Shown piece after piece: positions 17,476 to 26,499 of a stretch of DNA of 64,000 nt. Each line of letters starts with the position of its first letter. The first letter of the stretch is position 1. The notes under the pieces were generated by a model. That model was not told the origin of the DNA, searched no databases, and saw nothing but the letters and a program-made list of their open reading frames with translations. Origin of the DNA: Reichenbachiella agarivorans (GTDB taxonomy: Bacteria > Bacteroidota > Bacteroidia > Cytophagales > Cyclobacteriaceae). Position numbers and translations under genes: made by a program. Location of the stretch: assembly GCF_025502585.1 (NCBI RefSeq), contig NZ_CP106679.1, positions 346,001 to 410,000 of the forward strand, written 5' to 3'.

Positions 17476-20268
17476 TTATTCTACTACGACGATTTTTTCA
17501 AAACTTGTTTCCAATCTAAATTCGACCCAATCTGGGCTATCACTACTGATGATTCCTTGGCGTGCATCTATTTCCTGATCCCCTCGGTATATCTTGATCA
17601 TTTTGGGATCAAAATCCTTGGTCCTTCTCAGTGACACCACCACAGGTTGATCATTTTGCATCTTCAGTTCACGACCATCACGCTCCAAACTCACTGTTGC
17701 AGGTATTCCCGTAGTGATTACTTTCACCTCTTGGTTTTCGAAACGTGTGATTCCTGATAGAAACACAAAATCAAAATCAGCATGCTCCTTGGCACGAACC
17801 GTTGACAACAAGCCTTTTTGATAAAATCCTTCTTTCTCAATCACACTAGAAACAGTCTCTCCCACGTGAATAACATCGCGTGTGCCATCTATCAATGCTA
17901 CTGTGATTTGCTGTGCTCCCAGACGATTGCCGTCAAACTGTATGTCAAGAATCTGATTGGAATCTACCCCTATGTAGGGATTGAAAACTGCCACAAAAGG
18001 ATCACTCCATGCCGACCCCTGTCGCCTCAGCATAAGCGTCGGTATCTTTGCGTCTAGTAGTTCACTAGGTGCAGTACCTTCAGTGATGGCGTTACATTTG
18101 GGTCCGAGGACGGAAAAAACCTGCTGCCCCGTATAGCCCTTGGCCCAAACATCCATGAACTGATCGGGTTTGTTGTCACTTTGGATAGTGAAACGCGCTT
18201 TTAGGTCTAACCCTGTTTGTGCTTTTTTCTTATCAGTGAAATAATCATAAGCTTTCAACTCCCCATGCTTTTCTCCCAATTCATCTGTTGGAGTGAGTGT
18301 TATTTTTTGACCCTTGGTATCGAGAATATCAAGCGACTGACCTAGGTTGTGATAAAAATAGTCATGTTGTTCCTTTCCTCCGTTGACTTTGCCCGAGCGA
18401 AAGATATCCAAGGCATAGCGCTGGCCAGCGGGTGTTTCGATCATGGTGGTCACACGGCGCTGATTGGCCTCTGTCTTTGGCTCAAAAAAAGAAACATCCA
18501 CGAAGCTAACTTTGTCAAAAAATGCTTGCTCTCCAGACTTGGGGAAACTGCCTTCGAGGGTATATGGATCATAACTGCGCATCGATGCATAGGTAGATAC
18601 TCCGTCTACCACCACGGTATTGTGGGCGGGAAACTGCGAGTAGTACTCCAAAAAATCAGGATGCCAATAACTCGATCCACGCCCCATATCTGGCCCGAGT
18701 ACGTAGTTGTTGGCATACAACTCCATCGCGATACCATTGGCATGGGCATGGTTGCCGTAGGAACCCAGCGTAGAGATCATCATGGCGTCCTGCCCTTGGC
18801 CCTGACGCTGCACAAACAAACTCACATTGGGGGCATAAAAAGTAGGTGTCACCAGAGATTCACCCTTCTCAATCTCTGATCTCGACAGCAAATCATCTGT
18901 GTAAAAAAACAGCTCAAACAATCCACCACCTTTGCGCTGGTAATGTCCTCTATCCATCAAATCATACAATAGTCCACTTATTACCTTTTCTTTGTCCAAT
19001 TCATCATACTTATGATAATTGGCAATCAGCAGTTCAAAATTGTCGGCAGGCAAAGTATGATGCCCAGAGTCTCCAAACCCCAGAGTGTATCCATTGGGAA
19101 ACTGATACTGAAAAGCTGCCAATGCGGCCTTTTCCACAATGGGAAAATTTTTCAGTTCATTCTCATGGGTAAAGTTGTCCAACAGCGTCAAAATCTCCAA
19201 CAAACTAGTAGTCACATGCATGGAATAGGATGGTGATTCAGGCCAAATCCCATTGTCCTGATCGTATATTCGCATAGACTCACGTAGGGCAATTTGCTTC
19301 GGTGATGAGATATCAAAGGTGTTTTTGAGATAGTATTGGCGACCCTTTCCATTCTCATATTGGCTATCATCCTCCAGTACGATGGCTATATAGGTAAGAA
19401 AACGAGCTTGAAACAAATTCCAATTGTTGTCTGGTACGCCATAAGTGATGATCTGATCCCCCCACTTCTGAAACACAGCCTGTGCATGCGTCAGATTCAT
19501 CTTGTGATTTTGAAAATAATCATAGAGGAAATCATAGGTCTCAACCAGAGAAACAACGATCCTTTCATGTATCACTTCGAAAGTCGCCAACCCAGAGATG
19601 TTTCTCTGGCTGGATGAGTCCAGTACTATGGGGGCATCTCGATAATACATCCCTTCTATGTATTGAAAGAAGACTGGAGTCGCTAATTCTGCGTATTTTT
19701 CTTCTCCAGTGAGCCAGTAGAGAAAAGCAGCATCCGCAGCGATCTGCATGATGTGGTCATTGATTTTTTCGATCGAGTGCCCAGACAATGAGGGCTTGAT
19801 CCATTCCCATGCGCCGTTATCCTTCCTCTGTCTATAGATGCCACGGGCATCGTCTTGATAAGGCTCCACCTCCTCTAGGCTAGGTGTACGGTAGTCTGTC
19901 GCCCAATCACGTGTGCCAGAGTAGCGCACAGTCGGTACAGGTGCCTCTCCTGCCGAGTGGTCAAAATCACCCCCTATCAAATAGACCTCCGTGTGCTTCG
20001 TATTCCAGTTCATCTGCAATCTGGACAGCAACCAAGTAGAATCTTCTTCTACATAGGCAAGGTATTTTTCCAAATTGCTCTTTTTCTTATCAATGATGGC
20101 TCTCTTCCAGCTTACCTCCTTGACAGATGTGACAAAATTGTCCTTCTTGCCATCGTTGACATAAATCCTCGGATGCCCACTGTATTCTTGTTCGGAACTG
20201 GAAGTGCATGCGCACATCACCCAAACCATGAAAAAGAATAGTGATAAATGATGATACGTCTTTTTCAT
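17476..20268 (-). CDS. Heparinase II/III-like lipoprotein (candidate exo-polysaccharide lyase)
   Basis: 930 residues, lipoprotein by the MCAC lipobox (Cys21). An N-terminal alpha/alpha toroid (about 50-460) contains NNWNLFQAR (281-289) and PESPSYSMH (343-351). A heparinase II/III-type beta-sandwich follows, with GNHAHANGIAMELYA (505-519) and HNTVVVDG (549-556). These are the family's usual places for the catalytic Asn, Tyr and His residues. The family cleaves uronic-acid polysaccharides by beta-elimination, giving unsaturated ends suited to GH88. At 930 residues it is longer than typical members (650-800). It is co-transcribed with GH39. Substrate is unknown; alginate, heparinoid and other uronans are all used by relatives. 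Confidence 0.82.
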   Translation of the reverse strand: MKKTYHHLSLFFFMVWVMCACTSSSEQEYSGHPRIYVNDGKKDNFVTSVKEVSWKRAIIDKKKSNLEKYLAYVEEDSTWLLSRLQMNWNTKHTEVYLIGGDFDHSAGEAPVPTVRYSGTRDWATDYRTPSLEEVEPYQDDARGIYRQRKDNGAWEWIKPSLSGHSIEKINDHIMQIAADAAFLYWLTGEEKYAELATPVFFQYIEGMYYRDAPIVLDSSSQRNISGLATFEVIHERIVVSLVETYDFLYDYFQNHKMNLTHAQAVFQKWGDQIITYGVPDNNWNLFQARFLTYIAIVLEDDSQYENGKGRQYYLKNTFDISSPKQIALRESMRIYDQDNGIWPESPSYSMHVTTSLLEILTLLDNFTHENELKNFPIVEKAALAAFQYQFPNGYTLGFGDSGHHTLPADNFELLIANYHKYDELDKEKVISGLLYDLMDRGHYQRKGGGLFELFFYTDDLLSRSEIEKGESLVTPTFYAPNVSLFVQRQGQGQDAMMISTLGSYGNHAHANGIAMELYANNYVLGPDMGRGSSYWHPDFLEYYSQFPAHNTVVVDGVSTYASMRSYDPYTLEGSFPKSGEQAFFDKVSFVDVSFFEPKTEANQRRVTTMIETPAGQRYALDIFRSGKVNGGKEQHDYFYHNLGQSLDILDTKGQKITLTPTDELGEKHGELKAYDYFTDKKKAQTGLDLKARFTIQSDNKPDQFMDVWAKGYTGQQVFSVLGPKCNAITEGTAPSELLDAKIPTLMLRRQGSAWSDPFVAVFNPYIGVDSNQILDIQFDGNRLGAQQITVALIDGTRDVIHVGETVSSVIEKEGFYQKGLLSTVRAKEHADFDFVFLSGITRFENQEVKVITTGIPATVSLERDGRELKMQNDQPVVVSLRRTKDFDPKMIKIYRGDQEIDARQGIISSDSPDWVEFRLETSFEKIVVVE

Positions 20269-20310
20269 ATTTGCGTCATATTATTTCAAAGTCTTATGAT
20301 GAAACCAAAA

Positions 20311-20335
20311 AGGTCGAAACGTTTCATTACGACCT
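20311..20335 (-). promoter_or_regulatory. CG-centred palindrome and hairpin upstream of the heparinase-like gene (candidate LacI-type operator)
   Basis: GAAACGTTTC (20316-20325) is a perfect 10-bp palindrome with a central CG, the form typical of LacI/GalR-family operators. It is nested in a larger inverted repeat AGGTCG/CGACCT (20311-20316 and 20330-20335). It lies about 45-65 bp upstream of the ATG at 20268, between two genes of the glycosidase block, so an internal promoter under LacI-type control is plausible. A weak intercistronic terminator is the alternative, but no T-run follows. Confidence 0.45.
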
Positions 20336-20351
20336 GTCAGTCGACAGAATA

Positions 20352-21797
20352 TTAGTAGTTAGCAATGGTCACAGTACTGATCGATTTGGCCTGTAAGCTT
20401 AGGTTGATAGTTTTATCTCCCATCTTAACGGTACTCGTTTTCACGCTTTCCTCCCCGTTGTAAATAACGAGTACGATGCTACCATCAGACTTTTTGAATG
20501 CCAAGTGATTCTCCCCGTCCGACTTGAGGAACTGATCCCCAGGTTGTACAAAGTGTGAGACATGCTTGAAAAGATAGTATTCATCCGTGTACTTCACGGT
20601 TTTCGCCTTGCGGTCTATGATTACCATTGAGTTTTGAGGCCATCCCCACGAGCTCATACCAGTTTCGTCCAAGACCATGTTCCAGTACATATAAGAACCA
20701 GCTCCTGACCTGAGGTAATGAATAAAAGTCTTCCAAGACCTTTCGAGTGAGGTCCAATCGTTTTCACTTTCTCCACAGATGTTTTCAGTTTGCATGAGTC
20801 GAAAATCAGGATATTCTTCATGGACTGTAGCGATGGCTTTAGATCCTCCCCATTGAAAACCTACTCCTGTGAGGTACTTGGCGGTTTTTTCATTGTTGAG
20901 AATCGTACGTACATAGTCAGGATTGCTCCAGTTGATCGTCCCGAGCCATATCTCGGTATCCAAACTATCCTGCTCAAACTGTGGTCCGAGATAGCCTCCT
21001 ATGAAGTAAGACATATCCTCTGCTCGCCAAGTACAGCTGGGCCAGTTGGGAGAGTAGGCAATTTCGTTTTGAGGCATGATCGCAAAAAGTGGCACTCCTG
21101 CAGCTTCGTAAGCCTTTACGAATTTAGAGAAGTAGAGCGCATAAGCCTTCAAATAACGCTCCTGCATTTTGAACCCTGTGGCATTGTTGAACATCTGTGC
21201 GCCTGGATCCATGCGGTTGCCTCCTTGTCGACCTTCCCAATCTCCTGCCCGCAGGGAGTAGTGCTCATTGACCTTCATCCAAGCAGGAGGAGTCCATGGA
21301 GATGCCCACACTTGTAGATCAGGCCTTATTTTGAGGGCTTCTTTGATGTATGGAATCAATATGAAACGATCTCTATCAATATTGAAATCTCGCATCACAA
21401 AATCCTCCGCTACATCATTGGAGGAATAATAGCTCAAGGCATAATCACTCGCTCCCAAAGGAATCCGACACATGGAGAAATTAGCTCCTTGCGCTGAAAA
21501 CATCTCCTTAAATACCTTTTGGTAATCTGTAGTAGGCAGACTGGTCAAGGCTGTCCAACCCAGTTCGTTGAATGCTCCACCGAAACCATCCATAGTTTGC
21601 AATGGTAGCTCCGGGTACAGTTTGATGGTACTTTCTACTGTCCCTTCTGATTGAGCGATGAATTTCTTAGGCTCTACCCAACGCTTGCTCTCCGTAGTAT
21701 AGACCATATCTATGTTTTGTGCTGCTGAGATTTGTACAAGTAACATACTCATCCCCAAAAGCACAATATGCCAAATCATTTTGTTGTTTTTTTTCAT
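20352..21797 (-). CDS. GH30 family glycoside hydrolase, secreted
   Basis: 481 residues from the ATG at 21797; the longer reading begins with TTG and adds five residues ahead of a normal signal peptide (MKKNNKMIW...SAAQN). The barrel motifs match family 30: MDGFGGAFNELGW near 70-80, SPWTPPAWMK near 166-175, acid/base in MPQNEIAY (E245) and nucleophile in MQTENICGES (E338), with the C-terminal beta-sandwich that completes GH30 enzymes. The resemblance is to the glucosylceramidase-like subgroups, which include beta-glucosidases, beta-1,6-glucanases and beta-xylosidases/fucosidases; the exact activity is not readable. It lies in the minus-strand glycosidase block with a 66-bp gap to its upstream neighbour's stop. 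Confidence 0.88.
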   Translation of the reverse strand: MKKNNKMIWHIVLLGMSMLLVQISAAQNIDMVYTTESKRWVEPKKFIAQSEGTVESTIKLYPELPLQTMDGFGGAFNELGWTALTSLPTTDYQKVFKEMFSAQGANFSMCRIPLGASDYALSYYSSNDVAEDFVMRDFNIDRDRFILIPYIKEALKIRPDLQVWASPWTPPAWMKVNEHYSLRAGDWEGRQGGNRMDPGAQMFNNATGFKMQERYLKAYALYFSKFVKAYEAAGVPLFAIMPQNEIAYSPNWPSCTWRAEDMSYFIGGYLGPQFEQDSLDTEIWLGTINWSNPDYVRTILNNEKTAKYLTGVGFQWGGSKAIATVHEEYPDFRLMQTENICGESENDWTSLERSWKTFIHYLRSGAGSYMYWNMVLDETGMSSWGWPQNSMVIIDRKAKTVKYTDEYYLFKHVSHFVQPGDQFLKSDGENHLAFKKSDGSIVLVIYNGEESVKTSTVKMGDKTINLSLQAKSISTVTIANY

Positions 21798-21878
21798 ATG
21801 TTCTTTATCCAAAAAAAATTAATACCAAAAACACTCCGCAATTCCATTCAAAATCTATGACTGCTTTATAAATCATTG

Positions 21879-24245
21879 TTATTTGAGGGGTTGGGTATGT
21901 ATGGCTTGATTTCTCATGACCGAAATCTCTGCTTTTGTTTCGCTCATTTTTACCATATCCAGCCCCAATAGATCATCTGTACTTCTGATCTTGGTATCAC
22001 CTATTTTCAAGATCACATCACCTTCTCGCACACCAAGAGCTTTAGGCTGTCGGTCCATGATTTTCATGACCCACGCACCTTGCATCTCATGTAGCCCTGC
22101 TGCAGACTGTTCTGCCATGGTTTCGATGCTTTTGAGTTTCATTCCCATCCAGATAATAGCATTGGGTACGGTATTCTCGCCTTGGTACTCTGGATCTATT
22201 ATAGGTACTTCGGGGGTTTTGGCCAAAGCCTTCAAGGCAGGAATTTGTACACCAAACGCATCCATCGGGAAATTCTGAAAGCCTACTTTCAAAGCAGGTG
22301 AATCGTCCCCAACCTCAAAATTCAACTGTGTCGGATCCAAGAACAATGGATCCCCGAATACACTGGCCGAATCTACACCTTTGGTGAGGGAGAGCTGTAG
22401 GGCATCTTCGTTGGTAAACAGGTTGTGATCCACTTGCTGACCCCAACCACGCATCCCCACGTCTTGATGGGATTTCATGGTGATATTGTTTCTAAATATG
22501 TCCTTGGAGTTGGCAAACCACACATGAGGGTGAAACCCATTGTTGATCATTATGTTGTTTTCGACCACCCGATCAAAGCCTTCGCGCAACTTGATCCCTC
22601 CATTGAGGCAGAGATTGTTGTAGATATGGTAGTTGGTAGAGCCATCATCGAGATCTATGTCCCAACCATGATCACAGCGGAAGCGGTTGTTGCGAATCAC
22701 TGTGGTATGTATTGCATCCCAACCAGTGATCGAGCGATGAGCCAGCGTGAGGCTATCCATGTATTGCCTATTAGGATGCCAAAATCGGTCTCTTCCCCAA
22801 GAATTGAACGAACCATGGTCACCTGTCTCCAATACAGTATTGAACACATCGTTGTATTCCAATACATGCCCGCCCCAGGTACCATCACCTATGTTGATAC
22901 CTGCGCGAGGCACATCGTATATACTGTTGTTGCGGACAGTTATATTCATGGACATGGCGATTTCTACGCCAGCTGTTTGTTTTTCTACTCTACCTATACG
23001 GTATATCAGGTTGTTTTCTACTAGACAGTTTTTGGGATAAAAATCATTTTGTGGACCTGATAGGGTATCCATCTCTTGCACAGGTACGAATTCCCCATAA
23101 CGAAACGCTGGAGAGCGCACTGCTGAAGATTCGCCTACAAAACAAATGGCACTCGCACCACTCTCATGAATGTGATTTTGGGATAAGGTAATGTCACGAT
23201 TGTATCCACTCACAAAAACCACATTTCCTCCCAGATTGACAAATTCACAATCACTAATGCTACAGTGCTCTGCTCCTGCAACAAACAATGCTCCACCACG
23301 GAATATGGACCAGTCACTTCGCAAAAGCTGCTCATACTCGTTCATAAATGTACGTTTGGTATGTTCAAATTTGATTCCTGTGATGACCACATCACGTACA
23401 GGCTCTTTTTCATCTCCTTGTATAGAAATCAAATTTTCCAGAACAGTCCCTTCAAATTTGGCAGTTGCCAAATCCAAACCCAGCTCTGGCCAGTAGTATA
23501 TTTTTTGATTGTCACGATCCAAGAACCACTCACCTGGGCTGTCGAGTTCTTCTAGGACATTTTCGACCATTCGATACTGCTCATGTGGACGAGAGGGGCG
23601 ATTGTTTTGCTGCCCACCAGCCAATATCGCATTTCCAGTGCTATCCACACCGGTGATTTCAAAGTGAAACCCTCCCCACTTGCCACTATGCATGGCATGA
23701 AAGTAGGCTCCCTCTGGATGTTGCCAAGTCTGGATTCGCTCTGGTGATATGGCATCAGCAGCATGACCCTGCCAGTAACCTCCCTCCTCGGAGTAGTTAG
23801 GGTAGCGAGCCAAAATTTGTAGCTTTCCATTGGCCAAAAATTGATCAAAATTTATGTTTTGATTCAAAGACGCAACAACTATGCTGTCACCGTGATTTTT
23901 CCAATCTAGATCCAAAGGAACAGAACCTTTGAGTACGACTTGGTCACTGCCCTTGCCTTTCAGTGTCAATCCACTCAGCAACGGAGATATGAGAATAGGT
24001 GAAGATAAATAGTATTCGCCTGGCTCCATCTCAATGGTCAGGGCAATTGGGGTGCTTGCAGATTTGATTTGTTCTGCCCGAGCTATTGCTTGAGCAAGGG
24101 TAGGAAATGGTTTCTCCTTGGAGCCATCTGCGTCCTGTGGACCACTGACATCTACAAAGATTTGAACAGAGGGCTGTTCACAGCCAGACAATATAGACAC
24201 CCATCCCAGCAACAGCAGGGCGCAATAACAAATAGTCTTCTTCAT
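21879..24245 (-). CDS. Beta-helix lipoprotein with C-terminal PDZ-like domain (GH141-like)
   Basis: 788 residues starting MKKTICYC, with lipobox ILSGC. The opening IFVDVSGPQDADGSKEKPF and TLAQAIARAEQ are typical of GH141-like and related right-handed beta-helix enzymes. Beta-helix rungs (about 80-640) are rich in N-N and RNN turns, such as VENNLIYRIG, VRNNSIYDV and YNNLCLNGG. The last roughly 90 residues look like a PDZ domain (GAWVMKIMDR, LGVREGDVILKIGDTKI). The start at 24245 leaves a hairpin in the leader; a 24299 start would place hydrophobic residues ahead of the true signal peptide. GH141 includes alpha-L-fucosidases and xylanases, fitting this locus. The PDZ fusion on an extracytoplasmic beta-helix is unusual. 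Enzymatic activity is inference. Confidence 0.75.
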   Translation of the reverse strand: MKKTICYCALLLLGWVSILSGCEQPSVQIFVDVSGPQDADGSKEKPFPTLAQAIARAEQIKSASTPIALTIEMEPGEYYLSSPILISPLLSGLTLKGKGSDQVVLKGSVPLDLDWKNHGDSIVVASLNQNINFDQFLANGKLQILARYPNYSEEGGYWQGHAADAISPERIQTWQHPEGAYFHAMHSGKWGGFHFEITGVDSTGNAILAGGQQNNRPSRPHEQYRMVENVLEELDSPGEWFLDRDNQKIYYWPELGLDLATAKFEGTVLENLISIQGDEKEPVRDVVITGIKFEHTKRTFMNEYEQLLRSDWSIFRGGALFVAGAEHCSISDCEFVNLGGNVVFVSGYNRDITLSQNHIHESGASAICFVGESSAVRSPAFRYGEFVPVQEMDTLSGPQNDFYPKNCLVENNLIYRIGRVEKQTAGVEIAMSMNITVRNNSIYDVPRAGINIGDGTWGGHVLEYNDVFNTVLETGDHGSFNSWGRDRFWHPNRQYMDSLTLAHRSITGWDAIHTTVIRNNRFRCDHGWDIDLDDGSTNYHIYNNLCLNGGIKLREGFDRVVENNIMINNGFHPHVWFANSKDIFRNNITMKSHQDVGMRGWGQQVDHNLFTNEDALQLSLTKGVDSASVFGDPLFLDPTQLNFEVGDDSPALKVGFQNFPMDAFGVQIPALKALAKTPEVPIIDPEYQGENTVPNAIIWMGMKLKSIETMAEQSAAGLHEMQGAWVMKIMDRQPKALGVREGDVILKIGDTKIRSTDDLLGLDMVKMSETKAEISVMRNQAIHTQPLK

Positions 24246-24263
24246 ATCTCGATTGGAGAATAT

Positions 24264-24289
24264 ACCGATTGCCCAAATGAGCAATCGGT
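24264..24289 (-). other. Intercistronic stem-loop between GH29 and the beta-helix/PDZ gene
   Basis: A perfect 9-bp stem ACCGATTGC/GCAATCGGT (24264-24272 and 24281-24289) with an 8-base loop lies in the 71-bp gap between the GH29 stop and the next ATG. No T-run follows, so rather than a terminator it may be an mRNA processing or stability element that sets relative expression within the operon. Confidence 0.55.
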
Positions 24290-24316
24290 AACACATCATT
24301 TAACTAATTACAGTTC

Positions 24317-25684
24317 TTACAATTCTATCTTGATGACCGTAGCAGATGAGTCCAATGCACTAGTAGGTAAAACTACCTGAGATTGTTCTACATCCCATTC
24401 TAACTCCACCCCAGGATCAGCTAGCAATGACATTTTGCTAGGTTTGATGTCGGTATTGATCGCTAGACGGCCATTGGCTGGCCACTCGAATATGTGCGCA
24501 TAGATCACACCATCTTTGGCAGTATATCTTCCCCACTCTGGTCTGTCGTATGGACTTGCTTTTGCACCATAGATCGACTCACCGTTGACCTTGGTCCACT
24601 TGCCCATGTCGGCCAGACGTTCTACACTTTCTTGTGGGAATAAACCTTGTGGATCGGGCCCTATATTGAGTAGAAAGTTTCCTCCTTTGGATACTATGTC
24701 CACGAGGTTCTGAATGAGGACTTCACTACTCTTCCAGTTGGTGTCAGACGGCTTATACCCCCACGAACCATTCATTGTCATGCACGATTCCCAATCTGCA
24801 TCGATACCAGTAGCGGGGATTTCTTGCTCTGGCGTACCAAAGTCTCCCGCATAATTGCCTTCCATATCCATCCCTTCCATGCCATTACGACCTTTGTCTA
24901 CACGGTTGTTGACGATGGTGCGTGGCTGCATCTCTAGGATCATATTGTACATCTCTTTGCCCATCTCAGTGGTGTAATCTGGAATCCAATCTCCATCAAA
25001 CCATACCACACCTATATCACCATACTTAGTCAAAAGCTCTCGTACTTGTGGTTTTAGATAGTTTTCATAATATTTTGGAAACTCTGGATTAAAGGCTGTG
25101 GAGTCCTTTTGTCCCACATTGTAATTAGGATACAAGGGTGCCTGTGCCTCTGGGTGATGCCAATCTACTATAGAGTGATAGAAGCAAAATTTAATTCCAC
25201 CTTTTTTACACGCCTCTGCCAGTTCCTTGACAATGTCACGCTTGAATGGCGATGCTTCCATGATATCATAGTCTGTCACCTCAGAATCCCATAGACAAAA
25301 ACCATCGTGGTGTTTGGAGGTCAATACGATGTACTTCATACCTGCGTCTTTGGCCATAGCCACCCAAGCGTCTGCATCAAATTTCGTTGGATTAAACTGA
25401 GCAACTACTTCTTTTTCGTAGTCTTCGATGGTATAATCCAATTTGTCCATAATCCACTCAGCCCCTCCTTTGCAGATTTCACCGTTGCGTTCACCACCAG
25501 GCACTGCATAGGCCCCCCAGTGGATAAACATGCCAAAACCTGCATCGCGCCACCACTGCATTCTTTCATCATCACTGATGACAACTGGTTCTTCAATGAT
25601 CACTTTTTCTTCCTTAGCTTTTTGCTGACACGCTGCCCCAAAAAGCACCAAGGCTACCCATAGATAATTCGCTACTTTCTTCAT
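24317..25684 (-). CDS. GH29 alpha-L-fucosidase, lipoprotein
   Basis: 455 residues with lipobox GAAC (Cys19). Family 29 motifs are clear: FGMFIHWGAYAVP (residues 50-62), LTSKHHDGFCLWDS (121-134), FYHSIVDWHHP and the nucleophile in VVWFDGDW (D230), followed by NNRVDKG and LLNIGPDPQG. It hydrolyses alpha-linked L-fucose from glycans, most likely at the cell surface or in the periplasm. This enzyme links the degradation block to the fucose catabolic operon at the start of the window, since it would release the imported sugar. It ends 17 bp before a hairpin. The fucosyl linkage it prefers cannot be deduced. Confidence 0.92.
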   Translation of the reverse strand: MKKVANYLWVALVLFGAACQQKAKEEKVIIEEPVVISDDERMQWWRDAGFGMFIHWGAYAVPGGERNGEICKGGAEWIMDKLDYTIEDYEKEVVAQFNPTKFDADAWVAMAKDAGMKYIVLTSKHHDGFCLWDSEVTDYDIMEASPFKRDIVKELAEACKKGGIKFCFYHSIVDWHHPEAQAPLYPNYNVGQKDSTAFNPEFPKYYENYLKPQVRELLTKYGDIGVVWFDGDWIPDYTTEMGKEMYNMILEMQPRTIVNNRVDKGRNGMEGMDMEGNYAGDFGTPEQEIPATGIDADWESCMTMNGSWGYKPSDTNWKSSEVLIQNLVDIVSKGGNFLLNIGPDPQGLFPQESVERLADMGKWTKVNGESIYGAKASPYDRPEWGRYTAKDGVIYAHIFEWPANGRLAINTDIKPSKMSLLADPGVELEWDVEQSQVVLPTSALDSSATVIKIEL

Positions 25685-25693
25685 TCAACTTTA

Positions 25694-26488
25694 CTATTTA
25701 GTATATACTTTAAAATCTTTGTACCTCCCAGAACGGGTAAACATATGCCGCAATCCTATTCGTCCCTCGACGACTGGCTCAAAACCTGTCAGATCCCATT
25801 GGTATAATTTTTCCTTTTCATCTCCCTCTACCTTCAGAAAGAGCTTTCCATCTGTTTTGACCCAAGTCATGTGGTAGGTGATACCAGGAAGAAACAACTC
25901 AGTCTTATCAAAAGACGGTGGCACCTCGGTCTCTCCAAAGGTTTCTTTGCTCTGAGCAGGGTACTTTCGTACTCGAATATAGTCATTGGTCGGGTCTTCA
26001 TTGACCATCGGAAAAGCCGCATAGCTGATGTGGATTGTATTCATATTGAGCCAATATTTGCTCATAGTCGGAACTTTACGATAGTCATTCCACTCAGTAA
26101 TATCTTTGCTAAATTGCCCCTCACCAGTGCCTGTGGCTTGAATAAATAGTATATTGACATTGACTACCTGCTCATCTGTCCGCGTAAAATCGTACTCAAT
26201 CTTCACGTCCCCCTCAAAGGACTGTTTGGTCCACAATACAGCATGATGAGCATCATTTCTGTTGATTGGACCTGCCGAAAAATCCATTCCGCTATCCGAA
26301 TTTTCAACCGTTGCGATCTCACCGTCCAAAAACCAATGTGTACGCCAGTCATCGGTACATGGATCTACTAATGCCAACTCCCATTCAGTATCCGCATCGA
26401 ATTTTTCAAAATCATCTTGTGGTTTGGTCTTGCAAGCCCACATCCCTGCGGACAAAGCTAAAATTGTGATCAATATTTGTTTGTTCAT
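25694..26488 (-). CDS. YesU-like (DUF1961) jelly-roll lipoprotein
   Basis: 264 residues from the ATG at 26488 (MNKQILITIL..., lipobox MWAC). The body, with DPCTDDWRTHWFLDG, DAHHAVLWTKQSFEGDVKIEYDF, ITEWNDYRK and a C-terminal GRIGLRHMFTRSGRYKDFKV, resembles the DUF1961/YesU family, a concanavalin-type beta-sandwich found in pectin and other polysaccharide loci. Family function is not established; carbohydrate binding or a hydrolase/lyase role are the usual suggestions. It sits 9 bp before the GH29 gene and 11 bp after the beta-propeller gene, clearly within one operon. The longer start would overlap the upstream gene and lacks a signal-peptide-like N-terminus. Confidence 0.7.
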   Translation of the reverse strand: MNKQILITILALSAGMWACKTKPQDDFEKFDADTEWELALVDPCTDDWRTHWFLDGEIATVENSDSGMDFSAGPINRNDAHHAVLWTKQSFEGDVKIEYDFTRTDEQVVNVNILFIQATGTGEGQFSKDITEWNDYRKVPTMSKYWLNMNTIHISYAAFPMVNEDPTNDYIRVRKYPAQSKETFGETEVPPSFDKTELFLPGITYHMTWVKTDGKLFLKVEGDEKEKLYQWDLTGFEPVVEGRIGLRHMFTRSGRYKDFKVYTK

Positions 26489-26499
26489 TGTCAATTCTT

